A program made the position numbers and the translations under genes. From Neocallimastix lanati (nom. inval.) (lineage: Eukaryota; Neocallimastigomycota; Neocallimastigomycetes; Neocallimastigales; Neocallimastigaceae): a stretch of DNA of 64,000 bases. The notes beneath the pieces are model-generated. The model worked only from the letters and a program-made list of their open reading frames with translations, had not been told where the DNA came from and made no database searches. The stretch is from positions 236,001 to 300,000 of the forward strand of contig JACVTC010000041.1 of NCBI GenBank assembly GCA_016946835.1, given 5' to 3'. This document shows positions 1 through 13,558 of the stretch, piece by piece. How positions within the stretch are numbered: position 1 is the first letter of the stretch; each line of letters begins with the position of its first letter.

Positions 1-3000
1 ACACCAATAACACTAACTAAAATAATAGAACCAATTAACAGAATGTAATTGGTTAACTGACAACGTAGATCATTACGATGGTCAATCTTAGCATAAAAGA
101 AGATATCTTTCATACATTGAAGACAAGCTTCAGCCGGATAGTAACCTTCAGCATTAGGATTTGCTTTAACTTTTTTAGCATACTTTTCATAAAGACTGGT
201 AACATCACGAGATGGCTCTGTTAATACTTCATTATAAAATTGACCTAAAAAGTTGTTTGCACTACCATAGTTTGTAATATCATAGACATTATCATAAATA
301 ACAACGTATTTTACATTACTTTCATTATCAGAATTTGGCTTAATTGAATTTTTTGATGTGACAAGGAAACCTTTGAAATATTCCTTAATTAAATAGTGTA
401 CATAATCTTTACGCATACCAGAAGGACCACTACCATCACTATTTGGATTATAGACACGATGAAGATATTCATTTCCAGATTCAACTCTAGTTTCAAAGTT
501 TTTACGTTGACTAGATGTTGTTTTATCACCATAGATATAATCCCATTGCATATTATTATCACGTGGACTACTACCAACACCAACACAATAGGAAACACCC
601 CATAAATCAAGTGGAGAATAGAACATATAAGTTAAATCTTTACCAATATAATCTGCGAAGTTATCATAATCTTTTGCGTAAATAGCATGAGATGGCTTTT
701 GAAGAAATTCTGTTACATCTAAGTAACGACCATGTAAACCAATGTATGCCTTTTTCATATCATCATATCTGGAAAGTTCTTCTCTGGTCATAACATTTTG
801 TTTTGGACAAATAATTTGACCAAGACCAACAATATAAAAAATAATAGAAGCACTCAATAAACCAATAATGATACAGAGAGCAACCTTTTCACGCCATGCC
901 ATTTGAATTTCTTTAAGTTTCATACCACCACAAGTGGAAAGACAAAATGGGAAATAACACCAGGTAACAGACCAAGTAAAGCAAACCCATTGCTTACGCG
1001 CTAATGTAGTCTTTTCTACTTCTTCTTCTTCACTACTTTCGTCTTCTTCTTCTTCTTCTACAGTAGCATGAGCATCACCTTCACCCTTATTTTCTCTTAA
1101 GCCATCAACAACAGCTCCAGAATCTTGTTCAGTATAATGATATTCAGATTCAAATTGAGACATATTATCTTCAGTAAGAATTTCATCTTCACTATATTCA
1201 CCATTATCATGGAATGAAGAAGCTTCAGAATAGCCTTCTATTAAACCAGAACGACTGTTAGGATCACCATGGAAATCTTCTGAAAGACGATTTGTTTTTT
1301 TCTTATTTGGTTTCATTGCATCTTCAATAGCCCTAACTTCATTATCTAAGCTTCTCCAAGCTTCCTCAGATACAAAAAGTTTATCTTGACCAACCAATAC
1401 ATCTTGTGGTCCCCATTTAAAGACATTAACAAAGGAAATACATTTGCTTCTTGGATTATAATTTGGAAGCTGAAGTGATTCAACAATTGGTTCGAAAATT
1501 TCTAAAAATTCATCGAAAGTGAAGTAAGATGTATAATCATAATCTTGACGAATTTTTGTAATATCTTCAAATCCATACATTTGAACTTGTTCTTGAACAA
1601 AGTCAACATTGAATTTATACGATTTCAAATCTTCATTTGGTTTTATACACATAACAAACCATGGATTAGTTTCTGAAAGAGATTCAAATAATTCATTCAT
1701 TGTCATGGTCAAATGACTACCAACAGTTGGAATAACTTCAGTTTGCTTCTTTTTTTCAAGTTTTCTTTGTTTACGTTTAGTAGATGGAGAACGAGATGGA
1801 AGTTTAGATTGTTGCGCATCAACAATATTATTACCAGAATTCTTAAGAGTTTGAGTTGTAACAGCTTTATCAGAGAAAATACTTTTAATAAATTCATTAT
1901 TAGATTCTGGCATTTCACCACTACCACGAATTAAAGAAACAAAGTCAGAATTCATACTATCCATATTAGATTCAAGTAAATCTTCAACATTATAAGTAAC
2001 ATCACCTTCATAATGCTGAATAGTAAATCCATTTCTAGAAGGATGTATAATTGATGAATTTTCAGCTAAAGCATTAATCTTTCCTAAAAGGCGATCTTGG
2101 TTTTTTCGAGTACGATTACATTCACTATCTAATACAGTTATTATACCATCTGATCTTTCATATAATTGAATAATTTCATTATTTGGAATATAGTTGTATT
2201 CTTGAACTTTAATATTTTGACTTTTGTAATCACTTAATGGAATTTCAAAGATTTGTTGATTAATGAACTGATTAGTATGCTCATTCATATAGTGAGATAA
2301 TAATTCTTGAAGTTGATTATCCTTTTTATTTTGGAAACCTGGGAAATCTGTAATACCAATGAAATTAGCTGTTTCTTCTTCAGACTTACATAAACGATTA
2401 TTAATATGTTCGACAATCCAACGGAAAAGGAGAGAATAAAGACATTTAGCAAGAGAATCACGTTGTATAATTGCTGTCTCTGCATTTAAAAACACAGAAC
2501 AAAGTTCTCGTTTAATATACATAGTTTTGTATGTTAAAACAGTTTCAAGATTTCTTGGATGAATACCAAGAGTTTCAGCAATAACTTCTAGTACATCAAG
2601 ATTTTTGATTTGACATGGCTCTTGAGTCATATCACCTGAATCAATGAATTGTAAGTTACCAAGTTGAAGAATTGCAGTTAAAAGTTGAAAAATTTGATTT
2701 TGAGCACTTCTTCCGATACCAACAGTTTTCATCGCAGCAGTTAACTCCTTGAATTTATTTTCATCATCCGCTTGAAGTGAACGTTGATCACCTATGTAAT
2801 TATAGTTGGTTGCTTCACCTAATCTCCAATAATTTTTTTCTTCGACTGATGCACCAGCAAATAAATAGTAAAATATATGGTAAGAACGTTCATTACTTGG
2901 AATATCGGTAATTCTATTCTTTTCTAATAAATAGTCACAAAGTTTGGCACCAATAATTTTTCCATGATTATCATATTGAATTTCAGTGTATTTACCGTAA

Positions 3001-3698
3001 CGAGAAGCATCTGGATTTAAAAGTGTTCTAGAATTACCAAAAGCATTAAGAATAACAGAAGTGTTCTTAATACCAGTTCTAATCTTTGACTTTTTCTTTC
3101 CCTTACTAAGATCACATAAATATTTAATAAGCATATCTCTAGTAAACGATTTACCACTACCAGAAATACCTCTATATATAACATATTACAATCAAATTAT
3201 TAGTATTTATTTCTTATTTCAGAATTATATAATAATAATTTTCAAATTATTTTTAGTATTTTATAAAAGTAAATATATATTATTTATATTTTAAATTATA
3301 TTATTTAATTAATTATTTTTTTATTTTTTTTTAAAACACCAACAATAATTAATTTTTAATTACCTTAAAATAATACTTTGATCTTCTCCATTTCGACATA
3401 AGTGAAGATAAGCTTTTGAAGCAATTTCATAAACATGTGGTGGAAGTTTCTTTTTTGAACCTTCATTAGAAGTGTCCATTGCATCTTCAAGATAAGCCAT
3501 TTCAGTTTCTTCTGTAATAGCATCCGTCCGCCGGTTCGGATTTACAGCTACTATAAGATTTGACCCTATTCTAGTGTATAAAGCATTGTTGCTATATCTG
3601 TCTCTAAGATTATTAACAATAGTTTCATTTGTTAAAGGATTTATATCTCTAATATCTTCTTTAGAAGCAGAGAGTTGAGGTTTCTTTCCACGAACCAT
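1..3698 (-). CDS. Myosin-motor chitin synthase (class V/VII type), N-terminal 1168 residues, truncated by window edge
   Basis: Membrane enzyme that makes cell-wall chitin from UDP-GlcNAc. The start ATG is at 3696-3698. Exon 1 (3364-3698) joins exon 2 (3171-1) through a phase-2 GT-AG intron; the joined frame is open to the window edge. Seen: Walker A GISGSGKS (about residues 113-120), switch I NPDASRYGKY (164-173), switch II DFPGFQ (387-392), and the motor C-terminal CIKPNE segment (620-625). These are followed by an acidic linker (about 740-832), the conserved run GGMKLKEIQMAWREKVAL (860-877), a hydrophobic pair (about 838-900), a cytochrome-b5-like stretch (HGRYLDVTEF, about 925-934), a second such motif (NVYDITNY, 1073-1080) and another membrane helix (about 1151-1168). 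The QxxRW glycosyltransferase domain should follow off-window. Oddities: Ile replaces the usual Glu in the P-loop, and Gln replaces the catalytic Glu of switch II. Family assignment is firm; class V versus VII is not. Confidence 0.93.
3172..3363 (-). other. Spliceosomal intron of the chitin synthase gene (192 bp)
   Basis: On the minus strand the donor reads AAG|GTAATT (GT at 3363-3362) and the acceptor reads TATATATAG (AG at 3173-3172). It splits an Arg codon (AG/A), and splicing joins QSIILR to the P-loop GISGSGKS exactly as in myosin heads. The intron is almost pure A/T, in contrast with both exons. Confidence 0.9.
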
Positions 3699-4974
3699 TA
3701 TATATAATTATTTATTTAAAATGTATTTAAAATATTTTGATATTAAACTATTTAAATAAAAAGGCTATTTCTATTTATTATAAAAAAATTTTTTTTTTTT
3801 TACTATATAAATATTAATTGTGTAGCTTAATATAGCTTAGTATTAATTAATAAGAACTATTTATAATATTTATTTAATATTAATTTCTTTCTATTAGTTA
3901 TTTTTAATGATTATGGCTATATCGTACAAATTATTATGGTTATATTTTAATAATAATATACTATTCTTTAAATTAAATTTATTTCCAAAATATATTACTA
4001 TTTTCAATTTAATTTTTAAATTGAACTAATTTATATTTTAGCTAAAATTCTACCATAAGCTATTGTGAAATTTTAATTTTATTAAATAAATATAGAAAAA
4101 AAATTTTTAATAGATAATATTCTATATCTTGCAAATATATATATTAAATAATTTTTGTAATTGATATATTCTTGCTTTCGTTTAATTACTTATTAAATAG
4201 TTTTTTTTTTTTTTTTAATATATATATGCTTTGATTATTATTCATTGATTTTAATATATATATTATTGCTTTTATTACAGAAGTCTAAAAATTTTTATAC
4301 TTATAAATAAACTTGAAATAACATTATATATACTTTTATTATGGAATAAATATGATTATTACTTTTTGATTACATATATATACATTAATATATAAATTTT
4401 TCCTTGTCTTTCTTTTTTAAAATAAATTATTCTTCTTTTAATATATATATATAAAAGAAATAAATATTTACTTCCTTTAAATATATATAAATTATTAAAT
4501 ATTAAATAATTAGAATAATGAACTTAAAAAAATGATAATGGTACTTTTAATTAAAGTAATTTAAATTTATTTATTTATTTTTTTTTTTATTAAAAAAAAA
4601 AAAAAAGAATTATATAATAATAAAATAAATAAATAGAGAAATATTAAAATCTTTTTTCCATTTATGAAGTTAAAAAAAAATTAAAAAAAAAATAATAAAA
4701 AATAAAAAAAAAGAATTTTTTTAAAAAAATTACAAATATTAAATATAATTTTTATTTAAACTTTTAAAATATAAAAAAAAAAAGATTTTATTATTATTAA
4801 CAGTCAATTAATTGAATATTATTAATTATAATATATTAAATAGAATTAAAATATTTAAATTAATAGGTGTAAAGTTTTACATAAAAAATAGAATAAACTA
4901 TTAGTATAATTAGAGAATTATTTAATAGAACCAAGAATTGATATAATTAATATAATTATATATAATTATATATA

Positions 4975-5015
<41 letters not shown>

Positions 5016-8000
5016 ATAAATATTTAATAAATTACTATGTAGTTAAGACAGTTCTGTAATATATTTATTAAATTTTAAATTAAAAGTTTATATATATTAT
5101 TTTATCATAATAATAAAAATTATAATAAATATAATATATACATAATCGATTTTATTGAATTTTATGTACTACAATATGATAATTAATTAAATTATTTCAA
5201 ATTAATATATATGTATTTTTCATTAATGATTTTAATATTTAATGTTCTTATATTAGTATAATTAAATATTTAAATAGTAATTATTTATTATATCGGTTTA
5301 ATTAAAATATATTCATAAATTAAAGTATATTTAAGGTATTTTATATTTAAGGTATTTTATTAATAATAATAATTATTACAACTCAATAATTAAGAATAAA
5401 TTATAAGTAGTATATATTTAATATTTATAATTTTTATTTTTATTTTATATATATATATATTTTTTTTTTATTGTAAATTTGATATAAAAAAAAAAACTAC
5501 GTTAAGATAGTTGAATGGGTCAGAAAAAAATAAACATCTTTTTGTATATAAAAAAAAAAAAAAAAAAAAAAAAAAGGCAATAATGTTAATTATATAAAAG
5601 CATAATATAAAATAAATATATAAAGAAATTACTGTTTGTTCGTTTAAATTGTAATTGTTGAGAATACATTGTTGTAAATATTAAATAAGTTGTTGTATTA
5701 CTTTTCATTATGATGTACAAATTAAGTCATAATTCATAATTATTTGTATTATTTTTTTCAAACTATCTAATATTGATTTAAAAAGTATAACTAATTTTAA
5801 AAAATTCAATTTTTGTAATAATATATATATATATATATATATTTTATTATAACCATACCCTATACCCACTTATAAAATACTTGAATTAAATAATTGTTCT
5901 ACCTAACACAATTTAAATGAAGTTATTTTATTCTTCAAGATAAATAAATAAATAAATAAATAAATAAAAGCAATGTATTTATATACACATATACCTTTAA
6001 CCAATCATTATAGCAAAAATAAAAAATTCTATTTTTGATTGATAAATATAAAAAGTTTAAATGTAATTCAAAGGTTGTACAATATATCTAATTTATATAA
6101 TAGAATTTATTGAGTTTATTATCTGAATATTGTTAATATATTTCTTTTCTACATATAAAATATTGAATTTAGATATGTGAAGTTTAATAAATATATGATA
6201 AAAAGAATATACTTTTTGAAATTTTTAAAATTGATGATAAAATAAATAATAATATTATCTAACTGTATGTAATAAAGTTTGAGGCAATGAAATTTTAACA
6301 TAAAGAAATAATGAATATTGAAATTTTTTATTTTTTTTATTAAAGCCACTTTCTACTTATTCTTATTTATTAATGTATTTAATATAGTTTATAATTTATG
6401 GAATTAAATATAATAAACAAGATAAAGTTAAAACTATAATTTATAAATCATTGATAAATAATAATAATAAATTCATATTAGATATTAAAATTTTAGTAAT
6501 ACTTAACTGTTAAATAATAAACTATTCAACATGAACAGCGAAAAAATTTTTTTCATATTCAAAATAATTATATGTACATTCTTAATAATAAAGGAAAGTA
6601 AATATTTTTATATTCATATAAAATTATTTCATAATAAATTTTATTATTTTAATGTTAAATTATATTCTATTTAACGTTTTATACTATAAAGTATTATTTA
6701 ATTTATATTGATAATTATATAATGACAAAAATAATAATAATAAAAAGAAAAGATTATCATTTTGAAAGTGTGATAATAATAATAGCTTTCATATTCTTTA
6801 TTATTGATCATTATTTTATTATTTATTTTTTCATAATATTATCATAATTATAATTATTATTATGAATGAATTTATCCATATCTATTAGATAATTTTAAAA
6901 TATTTGTTATAGAAAAAACATATATTATACATTATATAATAAAAATAAAATATAAAAATCGGAAATAATAAAAAATCACTAAAATGAAAATGAAAACTTT
7001 TTGAAGAATATTTAAATGGAAATTAATTCTTTTAAATTGCTTATATAAATAGAATAACTTTTTTTTTTATTAATATTATTTTTTTTACCTCTTTTATATA
7101 ATATATATATATATATATTTTTTTTTTATTTATTTGATCTTAAACATATATATACAATTTAAAAACACTTACTATAGTAATAATAATATATATAGAAAAA
7201 GAAAAGAATAATTAGAGTTATATTTAATATTAATTTTTTATACAATTAACATTCATAAGAGTATTGGTGAAAAATATATAAAAAAAAAAAGTTTGATTCA
7301 TATTATTATAATTAATTTCTGATAATATTTTTCAAATGGACTATTAAATTTTTCAATAATATTTTTAATTTAATATATTTTTTTCATCTTTTATTAATTT
7401 ATATTTTAAATTAAAAAGGAAAAAAAAAAATATTAAAAATTTTTTAATTTAATATTTTAATTTTTATTTTAAAAATAATATATATATATATACATATTTG
7501 AATTCTGAAATATCAAAAATTATTTTTTAATATAATATCAATAAAAAAGAACTTGCTATGTAAAATAATTTCAATTAATATTTTTTACTTTTAGAAAAAA
7601 AGATTTACTCAGTTTTTAAGTTCTAAATTTATAAATAAAAAATATAAATAAAAATTGTTTTATTTATAAATCATAAATAATAATTAAAAAAAAAGTAATA
7701 ATTTTAAAAAGATAAAATTCTAATTACAAAAATAAAATAGCAATAATTAATAATACTCTATAATTAATAATCAAACTTCAAACTTTATATATTATTATTA
7801 TCTCTAGTAATTATAAGAATTATTCACTATTAATTTCAAAATATATTTTATTAAAATTTTTATTATGATTAATATCATGAATTTTTAATTTATTAATAAA
7901 AAAAAAAAAATTTAACGGCCAACTTTAATAATAAAAATTAATTAACTAATTAATTACTGTTATTTAATATATAATATAAAAAAAAAAAGGAATTCTTCAT

Positions 8001-8540
8001 TTAAATTAAAATTTAATATTTTTATATTAAATTCATATTAAAATTTAAAATTTCGAATAATATATATAAAAAGGATTAATTTAAATGATTAATTATAGCA
8101 TTTTATCTTCAATGTAAATACTTTAATCATTAAAACTAAAAAGGTATTGTTAGATTTATCTTTTGATATAGAAAAGATTTAATAATTTATTTAAACGATT
8201 ATTCTTATTTTTGTTTATTGCTTATTAAATTATTATTTTTAATTATTTTTATTTTATAATTTACATCATATTTCAGTTCTAAGTTTATATTAATAGAGTA
8301 AATACAAAATAACTTTTATATGAAATTATATTGTAACAACAATAATCATTAATTCGAATATATATTTATATAAATATTTTCAAATAAATTATTTTTTTCT
8401 ATTATTTATAGTATATAATGAATTGGAGAAAAAGTATGTACAAAAATTAAAATAATATATAATATATAAATTAAAAAAAAAAAAAAAAAAATAATAATAA
8501 TAATAATAATTAAATAATTATTGATAAAAACCTATTTTAA
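3699..8540. other. AT-rich intergenic spacer upstream of the chitin synthase gene
   Basis: About 4.8 kb of A/T-dominated sequence without a credible gene. It holds homopolymer and short-period tracts (a long poly(A) near 4981-5013, poly(A) near 5550-5575, (TAAA)n near 5943-5968, many (TA)n runs). The first few hundred bases above 3698 must hold the chitin synthase promoter, but no motif can be singled out in this composition. Short open frames here are chance. Confidence 0.7.
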
Positions 8541-8680
8541 ACTAAGAGTATGTTATAAATGAGATCAGAATTTAGGGGTTTCAAATTTCAAATTTTGTCA
8601 TCGGACCATCATGTTTAATAATATCTAAAAAACATTGATAAAATTTTGATTTTATCTAATACAAAATATACAAAATATAT
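8541..8680. repeat. Degenerate dispersed repeat, copy 1
   Basis: A GC-richer patch. The part around 8605-8660 resembles 10165-10225 in the same orientation (a block ending in TTTTGATTTTAT versus TTCTGATTTTAT, preceded by a matching run around TTTAATA). By eye the match is roughly 70% over some 60 bases. It is probably a transposon remnant of unknown kind. Confidence 0.4.
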
Positions 8681-8869
8681 TTATCATAAAAAGTGTATTT
8701 CGTTTAAATAATAATTAATAAAAAAATTAATAATAACAATTAATAATTAGTAATTATTATTTTTCATAACTATTTTATTTATTATTAAAATTATACTTTC
8801 TATATTTTATCTAATTTGGTTCTTCATATTTTCTAATATAATATTTTATTAGCATCATCAGAAATAGTG

Positions 8870-9190
8870 TACTTAATTTCCTAAAAAATCTATTTGTTTC
8901 TCTGGGAGTCCTTTAAAGAGAGAGTTTAATAAGCTTATTATTTAATTTTTTTTTATTTTGTAACTTTTGTTTGATGTCTAAAATTCCTTAATGTATTCCA
9001 AAAGATTTATTTATCATTTTCGGCTTTCATACTTTCTAACCTTCTGAAATGTTTTGGTACTTCATTGATTTCTTTTTAATGATATTTTTTCTTGAGTACT
9101 TCTAATATTAAGCATACAAAATTCTTTTCTTCTTTTCTGTTTCTGATAAAGGATTTTATTTTTATATCAGCTGATTTTCTTTAAAAAAGC
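8870..9190. other. Coding-like decayed sequence, not identified
   Basis: Base composition is clearly less AT-extreme than the flanks. The minus strand gives short Lys/Arg/Ile-rich peptides in shifting frames with several stops. This is what a long-dead ORF looks like, but no family motif is recognisable. Confidence 0.3.
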
Positions 9191-10139
9191 CAATCCTTTA
9201 TACTATTTAAAATATTATAAAAGGTTTTAAAGTATGAATAAAATAATTATTAATAATTATTTTAATAATAAATAAAAATAATAAATATATTAAGAAATTT
9301 CAATAATTAAAAATTTTATAATATTTCAAATAATATAATAGTTTTATATTAATAACATTATAATATTATTAATAATATTAATTAATTATAAATTATAATA
9401 ATATTTTTTAATATTATATTTTATGTTAATTAGAAATTATAATTAGTAGAATTATAAAAATTATAATATAAATATAAATATTATATAATAAAAATTAGAT
9501 TTTCAGAATTAATTAATAAAAAAAAAAGTTTCTCAAAAAAGTTGTAAAATCAACTATAAAATATTATGTATTTTACATTAAAATATATTTATCTATATTA
9601 TTATTTATAAAATAAAATTATAATACTAATTGAATTGATTAAATATTATATAAATTTGTAAATTTATAATAAAATATTTAAAAAAGATTAAAATAATAAG
9701 GATAAACGATATGTGTGTTAGAATTATAACAAAATAAAAATATTAAAATTAACCAATAATTTAAATGTTATATTAAATAATGAAGAACAATGTAATGGTT
9801 GTGACCATTATTAAGAATTATATAAAGCGATATGTACAAGGAAAAGCTTATTATAAAAAAGACTAAAGAAATATTAAAAAAGTGTTGCTGTGTTACTACA
9901 TATAATGGTTTACGAATTGAATATTTTGACTTTTTTTTTTTTGTTTTTGTTTTTGTTTTTAAAAAATAAGTTTAAGAAATTTAAAATATAATATTTTAAA
10001 TTTATTAGAATTTTTTTTTTTGACTATGAAGAGAATATACTTTAAACTTATTAATAAAATTTATTAGTAAATATTGATAATAATTAGTAAAAAATTAAAT
10101 TTAAACTAGGACTATTTTATTATTGGAAATAATAAAATG
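9191..10139. other. AT-rich spacer
   Basis: No gene seen. A somewhat more complex patch lies at about 9780-9930, without a recognisable product on either strand. The rest is A/T tracts. Confidence 0.6.
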
Positions 10140-10260
10140 AAGGAGTTCATATCCTATCACCAGACAATTAAGTTTAATATTATCCAAAAATAACATAGAA
10201 AAAGTTCTGATTTTATATGTGTGATCTCTGAGGTATTGTCAATCAAATACGGAGTTCTAA
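10140..10260. repeat. Degenerate dispersed repeat, copy 2
   Basis: Partner of the patch at 8541-8680 in the same orientation. Both copies sit in noncoding AT-rich DNA about 1.5 kb apart. Confidence 0.4.
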
Positions 10261-10511
10261 TTCATTTTATATTTTAAACATATATAAACAGTATTAATAT
10301 TAAATTTATATATATTAATTTTATTTAAAAATAAAAATTATATATATAAAAAAAGTTTAGATGATGTAATATTATATTTATATTATAAAATTCTTTTGCA
10401 TCAAATAAAATAGTGTTTCAAAAAATACTTAATAAAAAATATATAAAATTAGAATCATCTACAAATAAATTATATTATATACTAAAAAAATTTTCCATCA
10501 AATCAAGAAAA

Positions 10512-10547
<36 letters not shown>

Positions 10548-10690
10548 AAAATTTATCTAAATGTTAATAATGAAAAATGGAAAGAAAAAATTAAACTTTT
10601 TAAAAATTATCATTATATAATAATGAAAAAAGGAAAATAAATTAAATTTTATAAATCTTAATAAAAAAATAACAAGATAGAGTTTAACAA
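10261..10690. other. AT-rich spacer with internal poly(A) run
   Basis: A Lys-rich open frame at 10413-10640 is created by A-rich sequence around a poly(A) run near 10516-10543. It has no domain or coding character and is not called a gene. Confidence 0.6.
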
Positions 10691-10699
10691 ATTAAAATA

Positions 10700-12120
10700 A
10701 ATCTTGAATTTCTTCTTTGCCTTATCGATTCGACGTCGACACTCTTGGTAGATCTAATGGTATACAAATTGATTATAATGTAAAAACCACTAATCACAAT
10801 AGGCATAACATTAGAAAGAAATTTCTCAAGCCTCAAAAAATATTAAGTCGGGAAAGAAGACTCTCTCAAAGGTGATTGAAATATATTATTAATATAATAC
10901 CTTCCTTCACCCGAACCGATCTTTAAGATTTTATGAAGTGCATTTCCACTAAGAAGGAGACAAAGAACCTAAAAAATTAATATTATCATCAAAATCTTCC
11001 TCTTTGTCATCAGGAATGTTCAAAGATTTCTCATGAACAATCAGAAAATTGTGAATATTTTAGAGATAGACGTTGAATTAATTTTTTTAAAACTAAATTT
11101 AAACTTCTTATATTCAATTGTTGTAATCACAAGGAGTACTTGTATAATGAATATTTTCCAAGTAAAACTTCCGTATTTATCCAGAAGTTTAATAATGCTT
11201 TTGTATATTGTTAATCTATGTACTTTTTTCATTCATGAATAATGTGAAAGTGCTGTTACATTTTTAATTAAATGAAAAATAATATGTGAAAACTCTTTCC
11301 ATTTTTTAAAGAATTGAATCCTCACCTTAGTATAAAAACTATCTATAGGAGACATATATAGTTCATTAGATATATTATATATTGTAATATTGGAGGTCTT
11401 TTTTTTAAAAAAACCCAAAACTACAAAACAATTCTCAATTAAAAGCAGTATGAGCTTTTTCAGTGTTCTATTAGATACTAATATAATTGTATAGTAAGGA
11501 CAAAAGAAACTATAATACGAGTTTAAAAGTAGAAAGGTAAATTCCTATTAATTAAAATCTAAAGAAAGAGTAAACTATATAATTTATTTTATTAATCATC
11601 TTAGCAATAATAGACTCTAAATTCAATAATTGAAAGATATTCCAAGATATGTATTTTGATTAGTTCTTGGTAGACAGTTCATGCTAAGATTAAATATAGG
11701 ATTTTCATAATGTCTTGAAGGTATAAATCTCTTTGGTTTAACAAACAAATGTAGAACATTTATTTATTCCAAAAGTAATTTCATTTTTTTAATATCCTAT
11801 TGGTTTTATTTAAAAGGTTTTTAAGAGAGGATTTTGTAAGGGCCAATAAAATAACATCATCGTCAAATAGGCCACCACAACACTTTTATCATACAGTAAT
11901 CACAATATTTCTTGTATTTATAAATATGTCATTGATAAATATATTAAATAAAATAGGTAACATGGGATACCATTGGAGAACACCACAATATATTGGAAAT
12001 TCTTCAGAAAACTTACCATTAAAGCTTACCATTAAAGCTTTCGAAGTAAGGTATTGAATAATAATGAACTGAATGCACTTACAACGAATACTAATATTAT
12101 TAAGTTTTGTATGTATATTA
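10700..12120 (-). mobile_element. Decayed non-LTR retrotransposon (LINE, family A): reverse transcriptase and C-terminal part
   Basis: On the minus strand, from 12120 downwards, a frame-shifted copy of a LINE polymerase can be read. In order: VPIYN-like fingers, then GVLQWYPMLPILFN (for QGCP-SPILFN), NIFINDIF, and GLFDDDVILLA (about 11841-11870) at the catalytic F/YADD box. Next come TKSSLKNLLN, NTYLGI, and a decayed thumb/C-terminal region (stretches at 11233-11418 and 11041-11232). The FADD motif reads FDDD and the QGCP box is mutated, so it is dead. The segment near 10720-10760 (rev. comp. encodes SVDVESIR) matches 17740-17775 on plus, so it is repeated here. No endonuclease domain is visible, so the copy is 5'-truncated or too decayed. 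Confidence 0.85.
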
Positions 12121-12487
12121 TAAATTGGAACTGATGTACATCTTTCCTAATGAATATCTAACACTCCAACAGAAAACTATATTTACTGAAAGTATATATA
12201 TCTATATTCTAAATTATCATTAATGAATTAGCAGGAATTGTGGATATCAATATAAATGCCAGGGATTTTCATGTCTGAACTTCTCAGTACTGTTTTATAA
12301 TGATTAAGAAATGGATAGTTAGAGAATGAATTAAGGAATGAATCTTTGAAGTAATTAACCAATTTATTTTTAACAGGTAAACGTTTTGTAATAATAAAAA
12401 TAACTTTTAAAATAAAAAATTTTATTATTATAATTAATTGTTTGAATAAAGTAATTTTCCATGTTAATATAGTGTTTATTTTAATGA
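12121..12487. other. Continuation of decayed LINE A or spacer
   Basis: The part near 12120-12350 is still less AT-extreme and probably belongs to the 5' side of the LINE A polymerase, but no motif can be read. The rest is AT-rich spacer. Confidence 0.35.
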
Positions 12488-12661
12488 TTATATAAATAAT
12501 TTTGTTACTACTTGATTATTTACTTTGTTTTTCTTTTTTTTTTTGCGTAATAACTCCAATAGTCTACTTTCAGTCCACGATTCAAGGTCATTAATGAAAA
12601 TTAAAACAAGTTCTTCATGGTTAGGACCAAAACGTATCAGGTCTTTATATATAGTAGACAT
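12488..12661 (-). CDS. Small open frame of 57 codons, unrecognised; possible gene start or TE fragment
   Basis: Minus-strand ATG at 12661-12659, stop TAA at 12490-12488. The first 39 codons have normal protein composition (begins MSTIYKDLIRFGPNHEELV, later ESWTESRLLELL) with more G and C than the flanks. The end runs into an A11 tract coding Lys and then AT-rich spacer. It could be the N-terminus of a decayed retroelement gag, a first exon, or a small protein. It lies about 0.5 kb upstream (same strand) of the LINE A polymerase. I do not recognise the family. Confidence 0.3.
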   Translation of the reverse strand: MSTIYKDLIRFGPNHEELVLIFINDLESWTESRLLELLRKKKKKNKVNNQVVTKLFI

Positions 12662-12998
12662 TTCAAAATTAAAACTAAAGTTAAATTTATAATATGAAAT
12701 TATTATAAAAATTAAATAGAAAAAAAATAGTAATTGAATTAAAAAAAATTATAATAAAATCTTTGTTGTAGTCTTTTTTTTTTTTTTTCAAGATATCTTT
12801 TTTTTTTATATTTTATTTGTTAAATATCACAGATCACAGTTATGTGTTTAATTACATTGTACATTACGCTACATTATACACTGTAAAATATTTTTATTCA
12901 ATAATATAATACAGTTTAAAGTTAAATGTTACCTATAATGTTAGTCTATTACTATAGAAAGATGATTATTTGTTAATTCTCTCAATTTTATAGAATTA

Positions 12999-13521
12999 AT
13001 TGAGGAAACAGAAAAGATCGACGTTGACATGACGCTCATGATCAGTAAGAACGTCAATGAGTCTGTTTTAAGAGAAATCAATGGACTTAATAATAGTTTT
13101 CGTATAATGGAAAGACTGAAGTCAAAATATAGAAACCAGAGATAGAATTCAAATCATTGGGAAAGCTAAAATTTAAGAAAGTACTTATCTATGATATGGA
13201 AGAATAACATGTGGAAATTATTGATAAAGAAATGTTAAAATATCTCTACAATATATTACTGAATGAATATAAAAATATTTATTATATTAATTTGAACAGA
13301 GACCAAGACCAATATCTTAATAATCTCAAGGGATTTATTTCTGAGAAATCTTTCCAAGAAAACTGGGAAGACAACAAAACTACTGAAAAAGACGATCCAA
13401 TAGATCTAAATCTTATTAGTAGAGGAAGAAAAACTGGTAATTCCTTTAGAAAAAATCAACTCAACATCCATAATAACAGTAGCTCTAACTCCAAGAACAG
13501 AGGAAAGCCAAATAATGGCCA

Positions 13522-13558
<37 letters not shown>

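Noticed and set aside
1709-1934. Short ORFs on both strands inside the chitin synthase gene
   Set aside because: Other frames of an intact 1168-codon reading frame.
3061-3294. 77-residue plus-strand ORF
   Set aside because: Antisense to exon 2 and the intron of the chitin synthase gene.
10413-10640. 75-residue Lys-rich ORF
   Set aside because: Poly(A) and A-rich DNA; no domain or composition signal.
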